Part shown: positions 31,800 through 43,400 of the stretch, in pieces
Numbering within the stretch: position 1 is the first letter of the stretch
Layout: each line of letters begins with the position of its first letter
Assembly (NCBI GenBank): GCA_050084985.1
Contig: JBITNC010000001.1
Coordinates: 34,844,001 to 34,908,000, forward strand
DNA length: 64,000 bases
From: Nageia nagi
Lineage: Eukaryota > Pinophyta
Direction: 5' to 3'
The notes under the pieces: generated by a model
The model's input: the letters and a program-made list of their open reading frames with translations, nothing else
Database searches by the model: none
Told to the model about the DNA's origin: nothing
Position numbers and translations under genes: made by a program

Positions 31800-32290
31800 G
31801 TGGAGATGGAGGAACCTAAATTAGATCTACGGAGCATTTTAGAATTTGTGGAAGAGTTTTCTACTCATGGCACCTTGGCCACCATTAGTGGAGCACCCCA
31901 TTGCCCCACATTGTGCATTTATGGAAGAGCTCTAAGAGAAGTGAATTTCTTATCAATGAGGCCTCGCAACTTCATTTATGCTTTGTTTGCTATTGAGAAA
32001 GGAGTAAGGATGGATGTTTTTAAAGGATTCAATGTGGCCAATGCTAATAGCTAGATCTCATTTTGCAATAAGGTGATTAGACAACTTCCAGTTGAGACCA
32101 ACAATTACTCCATGAGAAGTGATTTCTATGTATATCCCATGGGAGGGACCTTGCACATGGTCTTTGAAATTCAATGGCTAAAAAACTGGGGGGAGATTAG
32201 GATAAATTATGACACCTTGGAAATGAAGTTCTTGGCAAATAGAAAGGAGGTCATCATGAGAGGATTATAGGGTAGCAATAGGGCCACTTC
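31800..32290 (+). pseudogene. Aspartic protease remnant of the gag-protease element
   Basis: Two open stretches. The first (31800-32054) covers MEEPKLDLRSIL, GAPHCPTLCIYGRAL and KGFNVANAN. The second (32073-32270) covers QLPVETNNYSMRSDFYVYP and MVFEIQWLKNWGEI. The latter blocks match retropepsins of Ty3/gypsy chromoviruses ('DFYV-P-GG-D-VLGIQWL'). The D-S-G-x active site itself is not preserved at the expected place. Confidence 0.75.
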
Positions 32291-32967
32291 ACAAGCCCAT
32301 TGATTGGAAGTAATAGAAGATCCAAAGTAGCAACATCAAATCATTCCTCACATCCCAAATAGAACTACCATGCAAGATGTCACCTAGTCCCAAGGTAACA
32401 TGCCCACATTTGTTCAACCACTAATGAATTGGTTAAGAGTGTTCTTTTTCTAGATAATAAGTTGGAGGTTGATCAAAGATTAGAAACAAGTGATAATACT
32501 TGTTGGTCAAATTTACTTCTCTTTGGCATATATGTCCCTATTACAAGTATATTATTACAAAAGTTTTTGGGACAAATTTTCCATCATCTTACTTAAAATG
32601 ATAAATAGAGGGATTGGAGATTTGGTATTACTTCACCATACTTTTCCTTGTGAACCACTCAGCCACTTAGACCATTGGGATGTTGGGACAAATGTATTCA
32701 TGCTTGCTGAAATTATAGATTCTCCCTCCCATCATGTGATGCAGTCCTGGATAGAAGATAACCCACTAGCACTCCTTGATTTCATTCAGGACTTGGATGT
32801 TGGGTTGTGGAGCTATGAAGGTAGACATTTTGGCCATCACTTGTAGCAAAAAATTGGAACTCTTTCTCCTTGTTCTTTCATCTGCATTACAGTTTTTTAG
32901 GATTAGAAAGATAAGGGCCAATTTATCTTGAGTTGCTTGGGGACAAGCAATTCAGGAAGGGGAGACT
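32291..32967 (+). other. Post-protease tail of the gag-protease element
   Basis: This is where RT should begin, but there is none. One 118-codon frame (32490-32846) is open, with no family I recognise. The purine tract ends the stretch. Confidence 0.5.
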
Positions 32968-34043
32968 TGTAATGTCCCCAAATTTGTAAAATGTCCACTT
33001 TCTCTCCTCTTGGAGTGTGATGTTCATGGCAAAGGAGAAACCAAAAATAAATTAATTTAAGAGTATTTTATTAATATTTTGCATTTATTTTTGTAACTAA
33101 GGCTAAAGATACCCTTGAGGCACTCACCTTTGGATTTTATTTAATTAATCTAGCTCAATTATTTGTAATTAATGTAATATTCATCTCTCATAATGGGATG
33201 TTGCATTTATGAGCCATTGATCTTGTAATTTGGCATCTCTAGGCAACCATTATGGGATGTTGGGCTTCTTAGGTCCCTAGATGATTTAATTTGTCATCCC
33301 AAGACACCAAAAGAGGGATGTTGCACTTTGGGTGATTCTAAGGTATGAGAGATCTTGTTATAAAAGGAGATGGGATGCATCATTTGTGGGCATGCTTGAA
33401 GATCATCAAAGTTTATCTCTTTCTGGGGGTTAGCAACTAGTGGAGTTATAGCTTTCTAGCTAGCTTAGTGGGAGAGCTCAAGCTAGTGTGGATGAGTTCT
33501 TACCTAAGCTAGGATAGTAGCTCAAGCTAGTGAGGTGGAGTTGCTAGAGTAGCTCGAGCCAGTGAGGTGGAGTTACTAGAATAGTTCAAGCTAGTGTGGT
33601 GGAACTATTCCATCCCTAATCTAGATCCAACCAGTGCGGCCATATTCTAGATCTAGATCTAACCTACCAAATAATGTGAGGAGAACATCCTAGATCTAGA
33701 CTAGCTGAATTAGTATGAGGAGGCTCATCCAGCATTGGGGAGAAGAGGTTGAAAAACTTGTAGGGATAGATCGTCCAAATCTACCTTATGAGGGCAAATG
33801 TCCCCCTTCTTGAGCATCTAGGTATTTTTCCTTGAGTATTGTACTTGTCCATTTGGGATGTCCTAGCTCTTGAAGAATAAAATTCATTTTTGGCTCTATT
33901 TCTTATTCAATTTGTAGATCTGATTTGAATTGAGCTAGTTAGAAAAATATAAAAATATATATAAATTCCTAAGTAGTGATATTTCAACTTTGGAATATTA
34001 CACTTTACCAAAATCGCATTTTGTGAGTTTTGGGGATATTACA
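32968..34043 (+). repeat. 3' LTR of the gag-protease element
   Basis: TGTAATGTCCCC to GGATATTACA, partner of 29424-30522, slightly shorter through small indels. Confidence 0.93.
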
Positions 34044-34048
34044 GGCTT

Positions 34049-35375
34049 GTTACACCTTCCTACTTGGATCACATAGATGAAGTATATACATGTCATCTTA
34101 ACACATAAAGTGACTCTCAATAATGGTATGTTTATATTTACAATTATTTGAAAGATCAAATAATTCCATTAAGTTTTGATAAAAATGAAAAATTTACAAT
34201 AAAGAGGATAGTTGTTAATTATGTGATTATTGGTAAAGTTTTATATAGAAGTTCATTTGATGGAGCTTTGTTGAGATGTCCAACACAACATGAAACAACA
34301 ACAACATTAGAACAAGCACATGATGGGTTGTGTGAAGGACACTTCTATGCAAAAGAATTGTATACTAAGCTTTTGCAAATTAGGTAATATTGGCCTACAA
34401 TAGAGGAGGATTGTAAGAATCATGAAAATTTGAAGAAAAAACCAAATCAAGAGTTAAATTCCATAGTTTCACCTTGGCCATTTGCAACATGAAGCATAGA
34501 TTTGATTGGGGTTATCAATCCACATTCATGAGAAGCTCACAAATTCATTATCATAGCTATAGATTTTACCTTGAAATGGGTTGAAGCCATTCCAATGAAG
34601 TGATTTACATAAGATAAGATCATTGCATTCTTGATAGATAATATCATAACTAGGTTTGGAGTGTCATAAAGGTTGATCACAGATAATGGGTCAAATTTTA
34701 AAGGTAAATACATGAAAATCTTTTGCAAAATTTCATATTGCTCAAACATTTTCTTTATTTTATTCTCCTTAAGGGAGTGGTAAAGAAAAAGCATCAAACA
34801 AAATAATTAAAAGCATTTTGGTAAAAATATGGGATAGATACAAAAGATATTTACATGAGCAATTACCTTATGCACTTTAGGCATATAGAACAAGTATTAG
34901 AACAACCAATGAGACCACACCATTTTCATTAGTATATGGAGATGAGGCTATAATACCATTAGAGTTGGAGTTTTCATTCTTATGAATTTCATTACAAGGA
35001 GAAATATTAGATGAAGAAGCAAGGAAAGCTAGATTGAATCAATTGGAATCACTTAATGAGAAAAGAATCAAGGAAAATGAACACTAGGAAGCTTATCATG
35101 CAAAGTTGAAATGGGAATTTGGAAAGAAGATCAAACCAAAGGAATTCAAGGTGGAAGACTTAGTATGCAAAGAAAACATTAACAAGAAAGATGCAAATGA
35201 TAAAATAAAAGGTAAATTTGAACCAAATTGGTTGGGCCCATTTGTTGTAGTTGAAGAAACAAGATGAGGAGCTTACAAATTATCATTCATGGATGGAAAA
35301 GAAGAACAAAAACAATTCAATGCCATGCACCTTAAACACAATAGCTTCATACCTTACAAAATAAATATTTTATGC
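34049..35375 (+). pseudogene. Tat integrase remnant
   Basis: Continues the Tat pol. A 79-codon open stretch (34148-34387) contains PTQHETTTTLEQAHDGLCEG and the zinc-binding start. SPWPFA, KFIIIAIDFTLKWVEAIPMK, TRFGVS, LITDNGSNFKG follow, then a damaged core. The C-terminal module is well preserved (ARLNQLESLNEKRIKENE, KPKEFKVEDLVCKENI, FEPNWLGPFVVVEE, NAMHLKHN). Frames shift in the catalytic core near 34,740-34,860. Confidence 0.87.
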
Positions 35376-36358
35376 AAGATACATGTATTTTATTTTTCAT
35401 CCTCATTTTTATAGTTTCTTTCATTATTTCCATGTTAACAACCTACATTACTTTCTATACGCTACCAACTATGTAAAAAAATGACATTTTATAATGTCTA
35501 TAGACCATGGATAGATAAATGCTAGGCCACCGATGAACATCAATATGGCTAGTGAGAGTTCACTCACTAAAAAGATAAATTAGTGATGCATCTATAAGTA
35601 AGATGTGAAAATTGACTTAATGGATTATACAACTTGTTGTGTATCCAAATAGTTTTTTATTTCAACCTTACAAAGCATAATATCTTAGGGTCATAGACAT
35701 AAATTGTATGACCACTAATAACCATCAATATAGCTAGTGAGAGTTCACTCACTTAAAAGATAAATTGATGATGCAGCCATGAGTATATTATTGATATTGA
35801 ATCATCATAAATGGATGATGCAACTCACTATGTATCCAAAATATTTTCATGCATTATATATTTAACACTCTTTGCATGTATTTATATCAAAAGAAAGAGA
35901 GAAATTTATGCAAAAACTACACTATTAATGATGTAAAAATACTATTTTCATATAGCCAATGGTATGAACGTAAATGAACCAAAGGTGAAAATCAAAGGGA
36001 CCTCTTTTGTATCAAGAAATGTATGTAAGAGAATCTATTTCTTGGGTATCATAAATGAAGGAATGACTAGATCCATAGTTGAACAGTGTAAAGGGCAAAA
36101 GAACCTTCTTCTCTTTTGAAGATTAGACATGGGATCATAAGACTATCTTGTAGCAGAGTTCCTTCCATGATAGAAATATTGCAAGGGAAAAAAGGATGCA
36201 TTTATTCAATTTTTCCTTTGTATGCACCACTCAAGAAGCTTTTCTAGGGAAACCAAGTTAAAAGATGAAAACAAAGGACCCTCATCATCACATGGTAGTA
36301 GTTCTTCTTTGGATATGTAATTTCATTGCTTCAGTCACACCTCCAAAGAGAGGAAAAC
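35376..36358 (+). other. Tat 3' untranslated region with internal duplication
   Basis: Two diverged copies of a ~185-bp segment (from about 35,508 and 35,696) share CATCAATATGGCTAGTGAGA and GTTCACTCACT. The same segment occurs once in the element at 57-61 kb (59,210-59,370). A purine tract CCAAAGAGAGGAAAA lies just before the 3' LTR. Confidence 0.75.
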
Positions 36359-36975
36359 TTTATATGCCTAATAATGAATTATTATTTATTAAATAATTCA
36401 TTGTATAGAATTAGGAGATATTTATAATAAAAAAGGGTTAAAATATACCTAAGGTAATGTAATCAAAGTAATGGACTATTATATGATATAAAGAGTGTCA
36501 AAATCAAGAATGATACCATAGATAATGTAATGAGAAATGATCCTAAGAATCAAAGAGAATCAAAATGTTGCTATAAAAGAATATCAAAAGAAAACACAAT
36601 TGACATTGATTGATATCCAAAGAAAAAGAATAATACATGCAATATTATCTAACCAAGAATGGTGTTTTCTAATGCCACCTTTGCATAGATCCATTAAAAC
36701 CTTCATTTTCCATATGTGCAACTTAACTTTTTGTTCATAGATCTACTTCTTTTACACATATAATGACATGCTCTTAGTCCATTGGTGACATGCATTTCCT
36801 ATGGTGTATTATGGTAATGGATGTATGATCTATATTATTTCATGTTGATGCAAATGCGATGAAGGTACATTGGTTATCATGTTCATTTGATGCCATATTT
36901 TTTATATATGTTTCAATACTACATTATATATAAATAGTGTTTATTTTATCACTTGCATATTATTTTCAATCTATA
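36359..36975 (+). repeat. 3' LTR of the inner Tat element
   Basis: Aligns with 16375-16991 end to end (617 bp each). The expected TG start reads TT here. Hairpin TGAATTATT/AATAATTCA is conserved at 36375-36400. Confidence 0.88.
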
Positions 36976-36980
36976 TATAT
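36976..36980 (+). repeat. Target-site duplication TATAT (right) of the Tat element
   Basis: One mismatch to GATAT at 16370-16374. The copia LTR resumes with GGTGCATGTGTGAAG, exactly as in the intact LTR near 40,874. Confidence 0.8.
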
Positions 36981-37686
36981 GGTGCATGTGTGAAGAGGAG
37001 ATGTTGGGATTAATTGTGTACATGATCAGATGCATAGAAGTATCAATAGTGAGAAGCCATTATGTTGAGTTGATTGTAGAAGGGTGTAAATGGATAATAG
37101 TGAGCTATGGTGCTAAGGATAATTATCAAATAAGTTTACCACTAATGAGAAAGTTGTAAATGATTATCAATGAGGGAAGAAGATATTTAAAGAATGATTG
37201 CATATTTCCAAGAGACATAGCCAATTTTATCATGTATAATGAGCTATAGACTAGAGAGGGTACTATGAATACTGAAGGCATTTTTATATCAATATTTTGA
37301 TTTAGTTTGAAGTCTAAGTTGTTGCTTGGAATAAGGGTTTGTGCTCCTTGCAATTGGTGCTACAAAATGTAGGGGGTTGTTACTCCTTCCAATGGGTGCT
37401 ACAAAACTTAAGGTTTGGTGCTCCTTCCTATTTATGTCTATAAATGAATGTAAATTTGGTGCTTTGCATTGGGTTCGATTTGGGCCATGATCTAAGTAGT
37501 CTTTTCCTAGGGATGTAGCTTAGATGATGAACCTCATTATATCTGGTGTTGTATGATTATCTATTGATGTGGTTACCTTATTTTATTTCATTATTTATAT
37601 TGTATTATTTTGAGTATTTTGGGTTTGAGGTTTTAAATTTTAGTACACTAATTCACCCCCCTCTTAGTGTCATTATGTGACTAATA
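36981..37686 (+). repeat. Outer copia 5' LTR, second part
   Basis: Aligns with about 40,874-41,508 (GTGAAGAGGAGATGTTGGGAT, ATTTCCAAGAGACATAGC, TCATTATGTGACTAA). LTR end reads CTAATA here against CTAACA in the 3' copy. Confidence 0.9.
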
Positions 37687-37757
37687 ATTGGTATTAGACT
37701 TAGATCCTTGAAAGATAAGCTTAACCAGCTTAGGGAGATATTAGATTAGTCACAATG
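37687..37757 (+). promoter_or_regulatory. Copia primer-binding site and gag leader
   Basis: TGGTATTAGAC at 37689-37699 resembles TGGTATCAGAGC with one C-to-T change and a small deletion. The gag start codon may be at 37758. Confidence 0.65.
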
Positions 37758-39300
37758 GGAAAGAGTAAAGGAATAAAGAAGGATATCAAATCTAATAAAG
37801 CTTAGATAGAGAAAAAAAAAAGAGAAAATCTTATCCATAGCCTCTAAAATACAAGAAATTATTTATCTAGATGAAGATATAGAAGATATTATCAACTTTG
37901 AAGTAGAGTTCATAATCTCCCTTGACAACTTGGATGTAGAAAGAAGGAATACCTAAAGAATATCCAATAAATTGAATTAATATGATAATGGTTTGAATAC
38001 TTATACATTTAGATTCATAAGGCCAAAAGGGTAGAACAAAATCTGAAAGCACAAGTCTCTAATAGTATAAAATCTTGTAATGAATCTAATGAAGGAATAA
38101 CTAGCTTGAAGATACAAATGGAAGCATTAAGATTGCATGTGGAATAATTCAATAAACATGAGTAGATAGCAAAAAAAATCATTAAATACTAAATTTACAA
38201 GTGGAAGAAGCTAGAAGAATTGAATATGCTCTCAATCACTAGGCTAAGGAGAAATATGATGATCATTACAAACTTGAAGAAGAGGTTATTTTATTGAGAA
38301 AATAATTAGATGAAGCTAATATAAAACTATCCACCATCCTTAGGTTTGATAAGAGCATTGTGGTTTTGATTGATATGCTAAGACAAAAAAGAGACCCTAG
38401 GATTAAAAACCATCGTCCTCTAATGTTGTATAGAAGAAGAGTTTAGATGCTACTGGGAGAAGTAAAAATGAGTAAGAGGTTGATTCATTAAAGCTACTAG
38501 AAAAAGATAAACAAAGTAACCACAAAGGAGAAAATCATCAATTGAAGCATAAAGGACTAACACCACACCAAAATAAGAAAAAAATGTTTTATCCTTCTTA
38601 TCATTTCTAAAATAATGCATTTTATGATTATTATTTTAAATGCAATCAATATGGACACAAGGTAGAAAGATGTAGATTAGATGTCATGCATATAAACTAT
38701 ATAAGATAAGGATTATTTATATATATGCTAGATGATAATCTAAAATGTTATAGATGTAATAAATTTAGTCATAAGGTGGCTTATTGTGAACTATATATCA
38801 AACCAAAGAATTAAACTCATAGAAATACTTTTTCTCATTTCATTGATTATAATGTAAGATGTTTTAAATGTTACAATCATGGGCACATAATAAGATTTTG
38901 TAGAAGCATCTCTATAAATAATTGGTGGCATGATATTAGAGTACATCAAACACAAACAAGGTATCAAAGATAAGAAAGAAGTCAATTTTAACATCAAAGA
39001 ATAAAGAATAACTCTCCTTCAAGAATGAATAAAACACAACCTCCAAAGAGGCATGAGAAACATGCTAAAAAGATTTTTGATGATAGATATATACCTAGGT
39101 ACAAGAAGGTCTAGAGAAAGAAATTTGAAGAGGAAACCTATTTCATTATCCAGTTGAGAAATCTTAGACAAGAGATGGCGGTGGTCACACTTCCACACCA
39201 TTGATAGGATCAATGGTAGCACATCCTTAGGGGAGGCAAATTCTAGAAAGATTTTAAAGCTCTTATTTATTTAAAAATTACTTAAAAATGTTGGAAAAGA
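37758..39300 (+). pseudogene. gag: Outer copia gag remnant with three zinc knuckles
   Basis: From an ATG at 37758 (MGKSKGIKKDIKSNK) the region is Lys/Glu rich with coiled-coil character and many stops. At about 38,630-38,920 there are three zinc-knuckle-like blocks: YFKCNQYGHKVERC (first Cys became Tyr), CYRCNKFSHKVAYC (Gly became Ser) and CFKCYNHGHIIRFC (complete CCHC). A basic tail follows (HEKHAKKIF, RYKKV). No protease or pol follows; the purine tract is at about 39,613-39,627. Three knuckles in one Gag is a recognised feature of some large copia Gags. Confidence 0.75.
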
Positions 39301-39627
39301 AGTAAGGGGGAGTTTATGATACCTTGAGAATATTGGTTTTGATTGGTTATATTTATGTTAATCGATTTTCATTGTTGAATTTGATTTTCACTGCTACACA
39401 TGCCTATTGTAAATATTGTTATTATTAACTATGGTGACTATTAATGTTATTTTATCACTAATATTGTTGATGAATGTGAAATGATCTTGACATGCTATTG
39501 GTACTACTTGGTGTCCTCCCATAATAGGACAATGTATTTTTCACTTTAATTCTTTGACATTATTGCCAAAAAGAGGAGAGAGATCCTGAATGAAGAGAAT
39601 TTTGATAACAATGCCAAAGGGGAAGAT
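39301..39627 (+). other. Short 3' region of the outer copia with purine tract
   Basis: A purine run AAGTAAGGGGGAG near 39,300 and another, CCAAAGGGGAAGA, at 39,613-39,626 directly before the LTR. The first may be a relic of the gag-end region. Confidence 0.6.
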
Positions 39628-41508
39628 TGTTGATCTATGATAGTATTTGTATGGTTGTAATTATTTTTAAAGTGCATGTGCATTCCACAATGTCAAAGAA
39701 TATCAATGCTATAAGTGAGAAAGATTATGCAAATGAATCATAATGCCATAAGTGAGCAAGATTGTTGGTGGCAAAGAAAAAAACATAATGGCTTATGAGG
39801 AGAATCATATCCTTATGTACTATAAGAAAGAAGTTATAAATAAGTCAACAAGCTTATGTAATGGTAAACAAGATTATGTAGATAAGTTATATCTTAGGCA
39901 ATGGTAACAATCCTTATAAAATGAAGAATGAGCTTGTTTAATGGTAATGACCCCTTATGTGATTGTAATAGTCCTTATGTGGTGAAGAATGATCTTGTGT
40001 GATGGTAACAACCCTTATGTGGTGGTAAATATCCTTATGTAGTGAAGAATGAGCTTAGGAAATGGTAATAGCCCTTATTCAATGAAGAATAAGCTTGTGT
40101 GGTGCTAACAACCCTTATGCGGTGAGGCAAAGACTTATGCGATGATGCTATGTGAAGAATAAAAGCATCATGTAGAGAATAAAAATATTATGTGGATATA
40201 TATAATGTTATGAAAATATGTGAGGGCTTATATAAAATCTTATACAAAGATCCCAAGCTATTATACGAAGAGCCCAGACCTTGTATGGAGTAGCAAGCCC
40301 ATGCCAAAAAGAGCTTATGTAGTTAGTTACATGCTTGTGTGAATAACCAAAGGTTTATGCAAAGAAAGAAAAGATTATGTAGATAATGATATTGTGCAGA
40401 CTTGAGATTGTGATTCTTATGTGGAATCAAACAAATTTATATGATCAAATAAGGGCCTATGCAAATAGATAATACCTTATGATGATAACCTAGGGCTTAT
40501 GTAGAGAAATGAAACCTTGTGTGGAGATCAAAGGCCTTATGTAAATACACAAATTCTTATGCAAAAACTCAAAGCATCATGCAAAAATTCAAAGGCATGT
40601 GAATCCTTATGTAGATAAGTGTATATCTTATCTTGTAGTTATGAGAATGGTTTAAAAATGCTCATGAAGTATTAATTGCATTTTGGACAATTGTACCAAA
40701 AGTGATTGCAACTTGAACATGATGAATTTGTAGCTAAATGGCTATTTCAAGTATGTTACTAAAAATTATGTAGGAGGACTATTACCATTGTTAATATCTA
40801 GTCAACATATTTTTGGAGAATAGAAAAGAAAAGGAAAGTGTCAAGCATGAAAGGTGAGGTGGATGATATGGTGCATGTGTGAAGAGGAGATGTTGGGATT
40901 ATTTATTTGCATAACTGGATGAGCAACAGCATAAACAATGAGAAGCCATTGTATTGAGTTATTTTTAGAAGGATACAAATGGAAAATAATGAGCCATGGC
41001 ACTGAGGATAGTTATCAGAGAAGTCTACCACTGATGAGAAAATTGTAATCAATTTTTAATAAGGAAAGAAGGGATTTAAAGAATGATTGCATATTTCCAA
41101 GAGACATAGCTAAGTTTTTCATGTATAATGAGCTATAGACTAGAGAGGGTGCTATGCATAGCAAAGGTATTTTTATGTCAATATTTTGATCTAGTTTGAA
41201 ATCCAAATTGCTTTTCCTTGCAATGGATGTTGTAGAACTTAGGGGTTGGTGCTACTTTCAATTGATTCTCATAAGTGAATGTAAAGTTGGTGCTTTGCAT
41301 TGGGATAGATTTGGATTGTGATCCAAGATGTATTTTCCAAAGGATGTAGCCTAAATGGTGAACCTCATTATATCTTGTATTATGTGATTATCTCTTGATG
41401 TTCTTACCTTAATTTCTATACTACATTATTTTAAGCATTATGGATATGAGGTTTTAAAGTTTAATACACTGATTCATCCACCCTCTAAATGTCATTATGT
41501 GACTAACA
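39628..41508 (+). repeat. Outer copia 3' LTR, uninterrupted
   Basis: TGTTGATCTATG to GTGACTAACA, about 1.88 kb, with the CTTATG minisatellite at about 39,880-40,630. It carries the empty site for the inner Tat insertion. Confidence 0.92.
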
Positions 41509-41513
41509 TATTC
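41509..41513 (+). repeat. Target-site duplication TATTC (right)
   Basis: Matches 15138-15142. Confidence 0.85.
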
Positions 41514-43076
41514 ATACAAAGTATTGTTAGTAATACTCTTACTCCCTTATGATTAGATAAAGAAACCTTGACATAGCTTGTATTCAATATGTATTCAAAG
41601 TTAATTGGAATATGTTTTCTTTATAGATGGAGTAAACCCTATTTAGGAATTCAAATTATTTTTTAAATGTTAATGTACTATGTTAGAAGTAAAATTTGTA
41701 TAGTAAATTTATAAGATGCAATTGTAGATCTAAGATAAGAATACATAGGGATCTAATTTAAAGAGAAGTTAAAGAATTCAACTTTATTCCAAGAATATTT
41801 TCCACCTTGTTATGAGAACTCTTAAGATATGATCATCTTAACACATGAAATTATAATAGATTGTTAAGTTCAAATCCTTAATTAGAAAAAGTATGAATGT
41901 AATCCATTCAAAGTATAGTCATAATTATGTGCATAGACTCATATGCGATATGTATGAGATTACCAAAGTTCAAATACAAATAAATAGTCAATGTTTGACT
42001 AGGATTCTGAATTGATATTGAGAAATATCTAAGGGATGTATATACCTAAAATGGTTAAAAACATAGATGATAGTTATAACAACCTAGAAAGTGACATTAG
42101 TCTTGGAAAGTTGAAAAAGACAAATAAAGGAATCTAAAATAGTATGATAATCATTGGCTAAACATACTTGTAAGTAAAACCTAAGTCAATAAAATATTGT
42201 TATAATAGGTTTATGAAGATCATTGAATAAATATAGCTCATATTTTCTATAGGGAAATGGATAAAATATTGAAGCAAGCAAATGACAAGAATTTCATAGT
42301 CTAAAATTATACCTTAAGTGAGGAACACTTTCTACGATACTCCCTTGCTATAAGTAGCCATATTTAGGAACCCTATCAAGATTTTTTATTATTATCCAAC
42401 AAAGTTATACTTATAAAGTAAGATTCACTTTGTCTAGTCATGCATGAGGATGCCAAACATTATGGTGGACTTAATTGATATATATGGGAAGGCTAGTGTT
42501 GTATACACCTAACAAGTTGTTAGATAGGAGTAGCAGTTGATAAAACTATAATTATCAAGTGACGGTAACTTTTAGTCATGCATCCTACTATTAAGCATAT
42601 GGTATTATGAAGATTGTTCCATAAGGTGATCATGCTAAACTTTAATCATATGGTGATTAGTTTAGGATAATATGTTTGTACCTATTATTACAAAGGGTTA
42701 TTCATGAGGTGAGGGTGATTAACATTGTAGATGAGTGTTCTCTTCAATGATATAGACCCTACATAGAAAAGCATAATATCATGAACAAGTTATCCATTGC
42801 ACAATTCATGGATGAAAATGGTAGGATCACCTTCTTGGAATATCCATAATGGGGTGAGTGTTGTGAAGTAAACACCATTCAGATTTTATTCAAGGTTGGT
42901 TAATTAGGATTTGGCCAACTTCTTGTCATGTGAGTGTTGACTAGCTAGCAATGATGACATGCTCATGTTGATCACCTTTATCCATTCCTAAATTATTCAA
43001 GTGTTAAACATGATAAAAAAAAATTAAGTCTAAATTTGTTTAGATTTTGTGTTAAGTTAGATAAGATGGAGCACTA
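41514..43076. other. Right end of the 35-kb insert, unassigned
   Basis: No coding or LTR similarity recognised. It ends at GGAGCACTA, immediately before the resumed Tat integrase frame. Confidence 0.4.
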
Positions 43077-43400
43077 CAAGAAAGAGTCAACACTTTGAAA
43101 CATTTAAGAGTATATCAATCTAGAAATAAGAGGGCTTATAGCTTAAAGATTAAAGCTAATGAGTTTAGGGTTGGGATTTTGGTCCTAAAAGAAAATATTG
43201 CAAATAAAAAAACTATTGAAAATGAAAAGAAAGAAAAATTTAATCTAAATTGGATTGGTCCTTATGTTGTAATTGCAAATTGTGGAAAAGGGGCATATAA
43301 GTTATCCATAATTGAAGTAAAAGGAGAAATAAATCTAATAAATGTTATGCATTTGAAAAAAAAAATTATATTCAAAAGGATCACTTGAGTATCAACCAGG
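43077..43400 (+). pseudogene. Tat integrase C-terminus (right part of split Tat element)
   Basis: An almost intact 97-codon stretch reads QERVNTLKHLRVYQSRNKRA, LKIKANEFRVGILVLKENI, EKFNLNWIGPYVV, GKGAYKLSIIEV and NVMHLKKK. It matches position for position the C-terminal module of the Tat integrase at 35,010-35,350. It begins exactly at the residue after the break at 7766 (LEGLD), so the two pieces look like one gene parted by 35.3 kb. Confidence 0.83.

Larger units (their letters stand above)
29424..34043 (+). mobile_element. Gag-protease-only Ty3/gypsy element nested in the Tat element
   Basis: LTRs of about 1.1 kb at both ends, initiator-Met primer site after the 5' LTR, gag and protease, purine tract GGAAGGGGAGACT before the 3' LTR. 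Flanks AGCTT (29420-29424) and GGCTT (34044-34048) look like a target duplication with one mismatch. There is no RT, RNase H or integrase in the 2.4-kb interior. The Tat frame continues across: ETILII before, LVTPSYLDHIDE after. Confidence 0.92.
16375..36975 (+). mobile_element. Tat-type Ty3/gypsy element with two nested insertions
   Basis: It has 617-bp LTRs at both ends, a primer site TGGTGAACCC, and plus-strand gag, protease, RT, RNase H, aRNase H and integrase with a C-terminal tail. Two elements sit inside it (19,462-27,026 and 29,424-34,043). Removing them leaves about 8.4 kb. Its insertion point is proven by the uninterrupted sequence in the other LTR of the outer copia. All coding frames are broken. 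Confidence 0.92.
15143..41508 (+). mobile_element. Outer copia element, gag only, split by a Tat element
   Basis: The 5' LTR (15143-16374, resuming at 36981-37686) is colinear with the uninterrupted 3' LTR (39628-41508). A primer-site-like TGGTATTAGAC lies at 37689-37699, a purine tract CCAAAGGGGAAGAT precedes the 3' LTR, and TATTC duplications flank both ends. The internal region (37687-39627) has only gag with zinc knuckles, no protease, integrase or RT. Without the inserted 20.6 kb it is about 5.8 kb. The very long (~1.9 kb) LTRs carry a minisatellite. Confidence 0.9.

Noticed and set aside
32490-32846. 118-codon frame as a possible chromodomain or RT start
   Set aside because: The expected motifs are absent, so only an unassigned tail is reported.
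43072-43083. CACTACAAGAAA resembling a CACTA (En/Spm) transposon terminus
   Set aside because: Bases from 43,077 on are integrase coding sequence in frame, and the other end has no matching orientation; kept only as an odd junction.
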